A stretch of DNA of 6,566 nt, taken from the NCBI GenBank assembly GCA_046262415.1, contig JBHEMU010000111.1:1-6566 (forward strand). Reading direction: 5' to 3'. The translations under genes and the position numbers were made by a program. Below the pieces are notes generated by a model. That model was not told where the DNA came from and made no database searches. It saw only the letters and a list, made by a program, of their open reading frames with translations. Every line of letters begins with the position of its first letter. Within the stretch, counting starts at the first letter, position 1. This document shows, piece after piece, positions 1-6,425 of this stretch. This DNA comes from JACDAS01 sp046262415 (GTDB lineage Bacteria > Actinomycetota > Thermoleophilia > Gaiellales > Gaiellaceae).

Positions 1-68
1 GCACGGGCTTGCCCGTGCTCCGTCTGAGCCGACCGCACGAGCGCATCCGGGTAGAGACCACACTCGTA

Positions 69-86
69 GGCGTCGCTTGCGACGCC
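69..86. repeat. Perfect palindrome, 8-bp arms, TT centre
   Basis: The arms at 69-76 and 79-86 are perfectly complementary and separated by TT. In + strand RNA the innermost C-G pair closes over UU, giving a G(CUUG)C tetraloop hairpin, a known unusually stable loop. It lies in the spacer between the two 96-bp repeat copies. Confidence 0.85.
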
Positions 87-89
87 GAC

Positions 90-124
90 CTCAGGAGCAC
101 GGGCTTGCCCGTGCTCCGTCTGAG
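90..124. repeat. Long GCTTGC-centred hairpin in repeat copy 2
   Basis: The inner arms 95-104 and 107-116 are perfectly complementary around TT. An outer 5-bp stem (90-94 with 120-124) stacks on them with a 3-base bulge (117-119). The total is about 15 bp with a GCUUGC cap, the same core as the palindrome at 69-86 although the arm sequences differ. Copy 1 (1-18 and onward) has the same inner hairpin, cut by the window start. There is no T-run, so it is not a classical intrinsic terminator. Confidence 0.85.
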
Positions 125-175
125 CCGACCGCACGAGCGCATCCGGGTAGAGACCCACGCTCCTAGCACCTTCCG

Positions 176-181
176 TAGACT
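176..181 (+). promoter_or_regulatory. Candidate -10 box (TAGACT) for ndk
   Basis: TAGACT fits the actinobacterial TANNNT -10 pattern and ends 10 bases before the ndk ATG. Transcription would therefore start a few bases from the start codon, giving a leaderless or nearly leaderless mRNA. No Shine-Dalgarno and no recognisable -35 are seen. The same TAGACTCG octamer occurs just before mreB. Confidence 0.45.
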
Positions 182-182
182 C

Positions 183-200
183 GGCGGCCGGATGGCCGCC
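183..200 (+). promoter_or_regulatory. GC-only hairpin over the ndk start codon
   Basis: The arms 183-189 and 194-200 are perfectly complementary (7 G/C pairs) around the loop GGAT, so the AU of the AUG sits in the loop and its G in the stem. It could hinder initiation in any transcript that starts upstream, but a transcript starting near 188-191 could not form it. The role is inferred only. Confidence 0.5.
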
Positions 201-599
201 GAACGCACGCTCGTCCTGATCAAGCCCGACGCGGTGCGGCGCTCGCTCGCCGGCGAGATCCTGGCGCGCTTCGAGCGCCGCGGCCTGCAGATCCGCGAGG
301 CGAAGCTGCTCACGGTCGACCGCGACCTCGCGGAGCGGCACTACGCCGAGCACGGCGAGAAGCCGTTCTTCGGCGAGCTGGTCAAGTTCATCACCTCGGC
401 TCCCACGCTCGCGCTCGTACTCGAGGGAGAGGGCGCGATCGCGGCCGTGCGCACCACGATGGGCGGGACGAACCCCGCCGCCGCCGCCCCGGGCACCGTC
501 CGCGGCGACCTCGCGCTCTCGATGCCCGACAACCTCGTGCACGGATCGGACTCGCAGGAGTCGGCCGAGCGCGAGATCCGGCTCTGGTTCTCGCCTTGA
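192..599 (+). CDS. ndk: Nucleoside diphosphate kinase
   Basis: This is a 135-residue protein, the normal length of the family. NDK moves the gamma-phosphate of a nucleoside triphosphate (usually ATP) to nucleoside diphosphates through a phosphohistidine, balancing NTP and dNTP pools in the cytoplasm. The N-terminus RTLVLIKPDAV supplies Lys11. The signature GGTNPAAAAPGTVRGD runs into NLVHGSDSQESAEREI, with the catalytic His at residue 117 and the usual Arg, Thr and Asn nucleotide contacts present. ATG 192 is chosen because homology to the family begins exactly there; the frame is open further upstream, but that part is only translated repeat. There is no Shine-Dalgarno, so leaderless translation is likely. 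The stop overlaps the TTG of the methyltransferase gene (TTGA), suggesting a two-gene unit. Confidence 0.97.
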   Translation: MAAERTLVLIKPDAVRRSLAGEILARFERRGLQIREAKLLTVDRDLAERHYAEHGEKPFFGELVKFITSAPTLALVLEGEGAIAAVRTTMGGTNPAAAAPGTVRGDLALSMPDNLVHGSDSQESAEREIRLWFSP

Positions 600-1369
600 G
601 CTCCCCCACGGGGCTCTCCGAGCACGCCGAGCGCAACCGGCGCCAGTGGACGGAGTACGCGCCCGAGTACGCAGAGAAGGCGCCCGGAAACTGGGCTCGG
701 GAGGAGATCGTCTGGGGGGTGTGGGACGTGCCCGAGACCGAGGTCCGGGCGCTGCCGGAGGTGGACGGGAAGGACGTGGTCGAGCTCGGCTGCGGCACCG
801 CGTACATCTCCGCCTGGCTCGCGAGGCGCGGCGCCCGTCCCGTGGGCGTCGACCTGACCCCGGCGCAGCTCGACACCGCCCGCGCGATGCAGGGACGCTT
901 CGGGCTCGAGTTCCCGCTCGTCGAGGCGAGCGCCGAGGACGTGCCGCTTCCGGATGCGTCCTTCGACCTCGCCGTCTCGGAGTACGGGGCGTCGATCTGG
1001 GCCGACCCGTACCTCTGGATCCCCGAGGCGGCCCGGCTGCTGCGGCCGGGCGGCGAGCTGGTCTTCCTCGTCAACGGCACGATCGCGATGCTCTGCTCGC
1101 CAGACGAGGAGGTGCCGCCGGGAGCGGAGCTCCTGCGCGACTACTTCGGCCTGCACCGCTTCGAGTGGCCCGAGGACGAGTCGGTCGAGTTCCACCTCGG
1201 CTACGGCGACTGGATCCGCCTCCTCCGCGCGAACGGCTTCGAGGTGCTCGACCTGATCGAGCTCCGCGCGCCCGAGGGCGCCCGGCAGCACCACCACGAG
1301 GCCCTGCCGACGCCCGAGTGGGCCCGACGCTGGCCGAGCGAGGAGATCTGGAAGGCGCGGAAGCGGTAG
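596..1369 (+). CDS. Class I SAM-dependent methyltransferase
   Basis: This is a 257-residue protein with a Rossmann-type methyltransferase fold (Methyltransf_11/UbiE-like). Motif I is VVELGCGTA (E63, G65-C66-G67). The acidic residue after strand 2, which binds the SAM ribose, is D86 in PVGVDLTPAQ. The adenine-contact stretch is SAEDVPLP (A113-D115), and strand 4 is FDLAVS (F123-D124). The post-motif EAARLLRPGGELVFL precedes strand 5. The C-terminal half is rich in Trp, Glu and aromatic residues and ends EEIWKARKR; this part should define the substrate, which I cannot name. The start is TTG 596, overlapping the ndk stop by four bases (TTGA), so translation probably depends on termination of ndk. 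No other good start lies before the conserved N-terminal region. It is presumably cytoplasmic. Small-molecule methylation is likelier than DNA or RNA methylation, because no target-recognition or RNA-binding domain is visible. Confidence 0.9.
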   Translation: MSSPTGLSEHAERNRRQWTEYAPEYAEKAPGNWAREEIVWGVWDVPETEVRALPEVDGKDVVELGCGTAYISAWLARRGARPVGVDLTPAQLDTARAMQGRFGLEFPLVEASAEDVPLPDASFDLAVSEYGASIWADPYLWIPEAARLLRPGGELVFLVNGTIAMLCSPDEEVPPGAELLRDYFGLHRFEWPEDESVEFHLGYGDWIRLLRANGFEVLDLIELRAPEGARQHHHEALPTPEWARRWPSEEIWKARKR

Positions 1370-1461
1370 GGAGCGTCCATCAGCGCGCGCGTCCGGGATC
1401 GCCGTAGAGGCATGCGGCGAAGTACGGATCCGGCTGCGCGAGAGCTGCCGGACGCCCGCGT

Positions 1462-2055
1462 ATGAGCGTCTCGCCCGCGCCGCCGCTCCTGCTCGCCTCG
1501 ACCTCGCCGCGGCGGCGGGCGATCCTCGAGCAGCTCGGCCTCCCGTTCGAGATCGTCGCGCCGCGCTACGAGGAGGACGACCCGGAGGGCCTTCCCCCGG
1601 CCGACCTCGTCCGCGCCCACGCGGCCGGGAAGGCACGCTCGGTCGCCGCCGGGGCCGGCGACCGGCCGGTGCTGGGAGTCGACACGACGGTGACCTGCGA
1701 CGGCCGCTCGTACGGCAAGCCGGCCAACGCCTCGGAGGCCGAGGCGATGCTGGAGCGCCTGGCCGGGAGGACGCACGAGGTCGTCTCCGGGCTCTGCCTC
1801 GTCACGCCCGGCTGGGACGTGGTCGAGCACGAGGTGACGCGCGTCACCTTCAGGCCGCTGACCCCGCGCGACCTCGCCGCGTACGTCGTCGCCGGCGAGT
1901 GGCAGGGCCGGGCCGGCGCCTACGCGATCCAGGCTCGCGGGGCGGCGCTCGTCGAGCGCATCGAGGGGGACTACCTGAACGTCGTCGGGCTTCCCGCCGC
2001 GCTGCTCGTCCGCCTGCTCGCCGCCCGGTTCGGCGGGCTCTACGGATTCGGGTAG
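1462..2055 (+). CDS. maf: Maf-family nucleoside triphosphate pyrophosphatase (YhdE type)
   Basis: This 197-residue protein is of typical Maf length. Maf enzymes hydrolyse non-canonical or surplus NTPs to NMP and pyrophosphate; the YhdE branch acts on dTTP and UTP. The hallmark ASTSPRRRAIL gives Arg17 and Arg18 near the N-terminus. The other positions known to matter in YhdE are present: Lys57, Asp74 in LGVDTTV, Lys86 in GKPAN and Gln157 in AYAIQ. The C-terminal stretch WQGRAGAYAIQ followed by IEGDYLNVVGLP resembles YhdE rather than YceF, which acts on 7-methyl-GTP. The family Lys in 'W..KAG' is Arg150 here, a mild change. It lies 92 bp after the methyltransferase gene. In many bacteria maf sits next to mreBCD, and mreB does lie 1.5 kb downstream here, separated by one exported-protein gene. 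Confidence 0.95.
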   Translation: MSVSPAPPLLLASTSPRRRAILEQLGLPFEIVAPRYEEDDPEGLPPADLVRAHAAGKARSVAAGAGDRPVLGVDTTVTCDGRSYGKPANASEAEAMLERLAGRTHEVVSGLCLVTPGWDVVEHEVTRVTFRPLTPRDLAAYVVAGEWQGRAGAYAIQARGAALVERIEGDYLNVVGLPAALLVRLLAARFGGLYGFG

Positions 2056-2093
2056 AGGTCCGAGGCAGGTGGTCGTCGCACCGGCGCTCGCCC

Positions 2094-2122
2094 TTGTGCC
2101 TCCGCGTGTCTCGGTCTAACAT
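2094..2122 (+). promoter_or_regulatory. Candidate promoter for the exported-protein gene
   Basis: TTGTGC (2094-2099) and TAACAT (2117-2122) are 17 bp apart, each a partial match to the -35 and -10 consensus. Transcription would begin near 2129 and leave a leader of about 95 bases before the GTG. It lies just after maf, consistent with the next gene being transcribed separately. Confidence 0.4.
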
Positions 2123-2128
2123 CGAGCG

Positions 2129-2225
2129 GCGGCACAAGGGGGTCTACCTTCGCTGCCCGCAGCAGTTTTTGGCCCGTGGCTCGACCCTCCTTGCGGAGGG
2201 GTCTACGAAGGAGAAAGGAGCTCTC
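2129..2225 (+). promoter_or_regulatory. Structured 5' leader of the exported-protein gene
   Basis: The leader contains GGGGTCTAC twice (2139-2147 and 2198-2206). Directly after the first copy is CCTTCG (2147-2152). CGAAGG (2206-2211) overlaps the end of the second copy and is its exact complement, so a stem could enclose about 50 bases. Inside are a small hairpin (2152-2163) followed by TTTTT (2166-2170) and a stronger hairpin (2183-2190 with 2195-2203, one bulge). The distal strand overlaps the first of two purine-rich Shine-Dalgarno-like stretches; the second (AAAGGAG, 2214-2220) serves the GTG. I do not recognise a known riboswitch class. Confidence 0.4.
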
Positions 2226-3506
2226 GTGCATCGAAAGAAACTCCAGCGTCTCGCGGTCGCCTCCGCGGTGGCGGCGTGCGCGTGCGTGTGGCCGCTGGCG
2301 GCCGCGCCGTCCAGCGCCGGCAAGGAGCCGCGACCGGCCGGCCCGGACGTCGTCTCCGCCGGCAATCCGTTCTTCGTGGTCCACGTCGAGGAGGCGCCGG
2401 GCGACGTGGGCATCTACACGGTGACCACCGGCCCCAGCCACCCGATACCGGGTGCGAACGTCCTGTTCGGCGACGGGAGCCCGTTGACCACCTTCAACTC
2501 GGTGCGCTCCTTCACCACCAATACGGACTACGCCCAGCTCTCGGGTCGCTCGTCGGCGAACACGGTCGTCGACCTCGCCCCGTTCGGCACCCTCTCGACG
2601 ATCGGCTCGACCGGGGTGCGGACCGTCTACGACCTCCCCGGTCCGCCGACCACGCCCGACGCGCTGACCATCGTCTCCGACGTGAACGTCACCGGCGCGA
2701 CGATGGCGTCGTCCGCCGTGGTCGTGACGACGACGGTGCAGAACAAGGCAGGCCGGCCGACGGTGTCGATCGGCCGGCGCTACCTGTGGGACTACCAGAT
2801 CGCCGAAGACGATGGACCGACGTTCCAGGCGCAGAACCCGCTCGGTGCCGTCCTCACGAGCGAGGCGGCCTTCCAGCCGCCCACCTTCGGCACGTATCGG
2901 ATCGAGGACAACGACACGAACCCGACGTCGCCCACGTTCGCGGTCTTCGGCTCGGCGACCGGGCCCCTGGCCGTGTCGCCGACTACCCCCACGCGGCTGC
3001 AGTTCGTGTCCTGGGAAGCGGCCAACGACAGCGCCTTCGACTACGTGCAGACCGGGCAATGCGTCTCGGATCCCGCATGTGCGACGAGCTCCGTGGGCGG
3101 CGACTCGGCCGTCATGTACCACTTCGGCCACGACGCCGCGAGCGCGACGACGCTCCAGGGCGGGCAGAGCTCGACGGTGAGAGCCGCGATCTTCTACGAC
3201 GCCCAGGGACCGACTGCCGTCAGGCTCGCGTCGTTCACGGCGAGCCGCGGCGCACGGGGCGCCGTGCTGCGCTGGCTGACCGTCGCGGAGTCCGACCTGC
3301 TCGGCTTCAACGTCTACCGCCAGGTCGGCGCCCGGCGGGTCAAGGTGAACCGGTTGATCATCCCGGCCGTGTTCGGGGGGTCGGCGGGCCACTCGTACCG
3401 CTGGGTCGACCGGCAGGCGCCGAGGACGGGCACGGCGCGCTACTGGCTCGAGAGCGTCGCGCTGAGCGGGGCCCGGAGCATGAAGGGCCCGATCGCAGCG
3501 CGCTGA
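2226..3506 (+). CDS. Exported protein with C-terminal fibronectin-III-like module
   Basis: This is a 426-residue protein of unknown function. GTG 2226 is chosen because a good Shine-Dalgarno (AAAGGAG, five bases before) precedes it and a signal peptide begins there: basic HRKKLQR, a hydrophobic stretch of residues 9-27, and a likely cut after PSSA (residue 31). VAAC at residues 15-18 also resembles a lipobox, but hydrophobic residues follow the Cys, so signal peptidase I is preferred. The middle (about 40-325) is rich in Thr, Ser, Val and Gly, looks beta-rich and is not recognised; C279 and C285 could form a small disulfide loop. Residues 332-426 (VRLASFTASR, ESDLLGFNVYR, YRWVDRQAP, ARYWLESV) match the FnIII-like module common at the ends of bacterial surface proteins. 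No LPXTG or membrane anchor is visible. The gene has its own candidate promoter and a strong terminator. Confidence 0.85.
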   Translation: MHRKKLQRLAVASAVAACACVWPLAAAPSSAGKEPRPAGPDVVSAGNPFFVVHVEEAPGDVGIYTVTTGPSHPIPGANVLFGDGSPLTTFNSVRSFTTNTDYAQLSGRSSANTVVDLAPFGTLSTIGSTGVRTVYDLPGPPTTPDALTIVSDVNVTGATMASSAVVVTTTVQNKAGRPTVSIGRRYLWDYQIAEDDGPTFQAQNPLGAVLTSEAAFQPPTFGTYRIEDNDTNPTSPTFAVFGSATGPLAVSPTTPTRLQFVSWEAANDSAFDYVQTGQCVSDPACATSSVGGDSAVMYHFGHDAASATTLQGGQSSTVRAAIFYDAQGPTAVRLASFTASRGARGAVLRWLTVAESDLLGFNVYRQVGARRVKVNRLIIPAVFGGSAGHSYRWVDRQAPRTGTARYWLESVALSGARSMKGPIAAR

Positions 3507-3519
3507 CCGAAATGCCGCA

Positions 3520-3561
3520 CGCCGCGGGCCGACACCTGGCGGTCGGCCCGCGGCGGCTTTT
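3520..3561 (+). terminator. Intrinsic terminator after the exported-protein gene
   Basis: The arms 3520-3533 and 3542-3555 form a perfect 14-bp GC-rich stem with an 8-base loop, followed two bases later by TTTT (3558-3561). It begins 14 bases after the stop codon and ends just before the mreB promoter, so it insulates mreB from upstream transcription. Confidence 0.85.
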
Positions 3562-3574
3562 CCACAGGCGTAGC

Positions 3575-3580
3575 TAGACT
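3575..3580 (+). promoter_or_regulatory. Candidate -10 box (TAGACT) for mreB
   Basis: TAGACT ends 13 bases before the mreB ATG and directly follows the terminator. No -35 is recognisable; its expected place falls in the right arm of the terminator. No Shine-Dalgarno precedes the ATG, so the transcript probably has a very short leader or none. The same TAGACTCG octamer precedes ndk. Confidence 0.5.
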
Positions 3581-3593
3581 CGCCTCTCCGGGC

Positions 3594-4658
<1,065 letters not shown>

Positions 4659-4810
4659 ACGTCGATCCGGAGCGGCGATCGAGGAGGGCGGCCGTCCGTG
4701 CGCTCGCGGTAGTGCTCGGCTTCCACGGTTGGCGATGAACGGAGGGGCTCCGACCCAGACGAGGCGGCAGGATCGTCGGCGCTGAGACAACTCGAATTCC
4801 CAGGAGATCT
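4659..4810. other. Intergenic stretch after mreB, possible island boundary
   Basis: No convincing gene or clear terminator is seen here. Only short inverted repeats occur (CGATC near 4663 with GATCG near 4677; GGAG with CTCC near 4741-4751), without T-runs. Toward 4780-4810 the sequence becomes visibly more A/T-rich than the mreB side. This marks the change from core genes to the accessory-looking nuclease region. Confidence 0.4.
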
Positions 4811-4841
4811 ACCACGGGGGAAACATGGTTTCCCTCGTGGT
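4811..4841. repeat. Inverted repeat, 14-bp arms around an ATG
   Basis: Arm 4811-4824 (ACCACGGGGGAAAC) and arm 4828-4841 (GTTTCCCTCGTGGT) are complementary except for one G-T wobble (4817 with 4835). The three spacer bases are the ATG at 4825-4827, the apparent start of the next ORF. Fourteen bases of this element (4812-4825) recur at 6550-6563. It could be a recombination site, an operator or a start-codon hairpin. The sequence cannot decide between these. Confidence 0.85.
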
Positions 4842-5175
4842 GTCTGATATGACGACTGGGGCAGCGGATGGGCAACAGCGGCCGCATATCGCTGACCCGC
4901 ACGGCGTGACGGGGTCGACGGCGGGAGATCCGTTGACGGTGGGGCACAGATTCCTCAGTGAGCGGAGCATCGGAGGCCGACTGATCTGGGAGTTCACGAA
5001 CGCCGAGCTCGTAGTCGAACGGTGGCCGAAAGAGCACTGCGCGACGCTGGAGGTTGTCGCCCACCTGCTCGGCCTCGAGCACGAGTCGCGCTACCTGGGT
5101 CGCGTCAACCGCCGCGGCGTCCAGCTCGGTGGCGAACCCATCCCCGTTCGGCCACAGTTCAGGATGTCGACGTGA
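4825..5175 (+). CDS. Small protein of unknown function upstream of the Mrr-like nuclease
   Basis: The frame encodes up to 116 residues that I do not recognise. The second half is the more protein-like: LIWEFTNAELVVERWPKEH, then TLEVVAHLLGLEHESRYLG and VNRRGVQLGGEPIPVRP. It is charged and likely helical, without membrane segments, and its codons become G/C-ending as in real genes of this genome. The first 36 codons are less biased and low in structure, so the true start may be TTG 4933, which has GGGAG five bases upstream. The ATG at 4825 lies in the centre of a palindrome and has only a G-rich run as a possible ribosome site. The stop overlaps a GTG (GTGA) that begins a 13-codon ORF ending directly against the nuclease start, so the two proteins may be co-translated. 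A function in partnership with the nuclease is only inferred. Confidence 0.5.
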   Translation: MVSLVVSDMTTGAADGQQRPHIADPHGVTGSTAGDPLTVGHRFLSERSIGGRLIWEFTNAELVVERWPKEHCATLEVVAHLLGLEHESRYLGRVNRRGVQLGGEPIPVRPQFRMST

Positions 5176-5213
5176 ACAAGAAGACGAGCGCGAAAAGGCC
5201 GCGCCGCCGTTAG
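5172..5213 (+). CDS. Possible 13-residue basic leader peptide
   Basis: GTG 5172 overlaps the preceding stop (GTGA) and opens a frame of 13 codons reading (M)NKKTSAKRPRRR. Its TAG abuts the nuclease ATG with no gap (TAGATG). An AGGA eight bases before the GTG could serve as a ribosome site. The peptide is very basic. It may only serve to pass ribosomes from the upstream gene to the nuclease, which lacks its own Shine-Dalgarno, or it may be chance. Confidence 0.25.
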   Translation: MNKKTSAKRPRRR

Positions 5214-6398
5214 ATGAACGGCGCTCGGGTAGCGGTTGCGCTGGGCGACTCGAGCTTGCTCGGAGTCACAGCGGGTGACGTGTTCGTATGGGTCGTCGGC
5301 GGTCTCGTCATGTACACGGTCGTCCTCTTCCTGCTCGGCTTCATCGTTCAGTTCGTCGAAGGGGGGCGCTCCGGCGACGTGTTCTTCAAGTTCATGATGG
5401 CGCTGCCGTTCGTCTTCTCGTTCCTGGCCGGCGTCTTCATCGTGGACCTGGGATGCGGCGCCTACCTCCGCCTGCGCGGCCACCCGTTCCGCTTTCGGCT
5501 GCTTCGGCGGGCGTGGTACGTCATCACCGGGCCGCCTCCCCCGCGCCAGATCGCGCCCGAGGAGCTCCGGACGCTTCAGCAGCTCGAGATGTTGACGGCC
5601 TCCCAGTTCGAGCTAGCTGTCGGCGACCTGATGAAGGAGATGGGGTTCAAGCGCGTCCGCCAACTCGGCGGCTCAGGCGACCTCGGAGTGGATCTCACCG
5701 CACGAGACGCGGAGGGGCGCACCGTCGCCGTCCAGTGCAAGAAGTGGGACAGCGCCGGAACCGTAGGAAGCCGCGATCTTCAGCTTTTCATCGGGATGAC
5801 AACGACTCATCATCGAACAGACCGCGCAATCTTCGTCTCGACCGCCTCCTACACCAAGCCAGCCAGCGACCTTGCCCGCCAGCACAGCATCGAACTCTGG
5901 GACGGTGCCGAGCTGTCGCGCCTGGTGACGCTCTACCGAGGGGAGCCCACGGCAGAGGTCGACGGACGAGCTGGATTCGCAGCACTCGAGAAGGCCGACG
6001 CAAAGCTGCGTCAGAAGGAAGAGCGCGAGATGAAGAAGGCCACGGAGGAGGCGGAGCGCCAAGAGCAATACCTGCACGAGCACACCTCGTCGGCCGGTTT
6101 CTTTCTACCCGATGCCGCACTCGACCTCGCACGCGAGTCGGCAGCAGACCGCGCGCTGCGTCGACGGCACCCTGGCCGGGAGCCGAGTGACGAGGAGATG
6201 GACGAGCTCATCGCGACCGGCTCGCCGGCCCAGCCGGCGAAGCGTTGCGAAGACTGCGGGCAGAAGGTGCCGTGGAACGAGATGTTGCCGGGCCACTACT
6301 GCTACGCCTGCGGCCGCGCTGAGCTCTGGATCGCCGACGAACGGAAAGTGATGAGCGTGCGTTCGAAGAAGCGCCGCCGTTTCGAAGGTGCCCGTTAG
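5214..6398 (+). CDS. Membrane-anchored Mrr-type restriction endonuclease with zinc ribbon
   Basis: This is a 394-residue protein. Two hydrophobic segments (about 23-48 and 57-85) are followed by a very basic stretch (RLRGHPFRFRLLRR), placing the rest in the cytoplasm. Residues 126-240 are an Mrr_cat domain: FELAVGDLMKEMGF (F132, E133), GGSGDLGVDLTAR with catalytic Asp160, and AVQCKKW with Gln174 and Lys176. These form the D-x13-QxK version of the PD-(D/E)xK site used by Mrr-type (type IV) DNA endonucleases; IELWDGAELSRLV closes the domain. A charged coiled coil follows (254-291). A C-terminal zinc ribbon has CEDC (C345, C348) and CYAC (C363, C366), and the tail is basic. ATG 5214 follows TAG directly and has no Shine-Dalgarno; GTG 5280, just before the first membrane segment, is an alternative start. 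Codons are more A/T-ending than in mreB. It is likely a DNA-surveillance or defence nuclease; the substrate is unknown. Confidence 0.88.
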   Translation: MNGARVAVALGDSSLLGVTAGDVFVWVVGGLVMYTVVLFLLGFIVQFVEGGRSGDVFFKFMMALPFVFSFLAGVFIVDLGCGAYLRLRGHPFRFRLLRRAWYVITGPPPPRQIAPEELRTLQQLEMLTASQFELAVGDLMKEMGFKRVRQLGGSGDLGVDLTARDAEGRTVAVQCKKWDSAGTVGSRDLQLFIGMTTTHHRTDRAIFVSTASYTKPASDLARQHSIELWDGAELSRLVTLYRGEPTAEVDGRAGFAALEKADAKLRQKEEREMKKATEEAERQEQYLHEHTSSAGFFLPDAALDLARESAADRALRRRHPGREPSDEEMDELIATGSPAQPAKRCEDCGQKVPWNEMLPGHYCYACGRAELWIADERKVMSVRSKKRRRFEGAR

Positions 6399-6425
6399 CC
6401 CGCAAAACGCCAAGTCCCGCGAACC

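Larger units (their letters stand above)
1..166. repeat. Tandem direct repeat, 96-bp period, two copies upstream of ndk
   Basis: Positions 1-59 recur exactly at 97-155. The match continues with a one-base gap and a few mismatches to about 69 and 166. Copy 1 starts at the window edge inside the left arm of a hairpin, so the array may extend further left. The spacer between copies (70-96) carries a different palindrome. No convincing protein is encoded here; the open frame running into ndk is translatable only because the repeat lacks stops in that frame. It may be an intergenic repeat family or a structured RNA leader. Confidence 0.9.

Noticed and set aside
9..191. N-terminal extension of ndk in the open frame starting at 9
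   Set aside because: It only translates the tandem repeat (the same peptide twice) and NDK similarity starts exactly at ATG 192.
1395..1461. Possible promoter or terminator in the gap before maf (6-bp stem 1429-1434 with 1447-1452, TAGAGG at 1405)
   Set aside because: The stem has a 12-base loop and no T-run, and TAGAGG lacks the final T and a -35; too weak to call.
341..1636. Minus-strand open frame of 431 codons opposite ndk, the methyltransferase and maf
   Set aside because: Same antisense artefact: Arg/Ala/Pro-rich, no recognisable domain, opposite three recognised genes.
1899..2225. Upstream extension of the exported-protein frame
   Set aside because: It overlaps the end of maf, is Arg-rich, and would put the signal peptide in the middle of the protein; GTG 2226 has a good ribosome site.
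4794..4810. EcoRI and BglII sites with an AGGAG between them, resembling a cloning linker
   Set aside because: No vector sequence adjoins them; short restriction sites occur by chance, and the stretch fits an A/T-richer intergenic junction.
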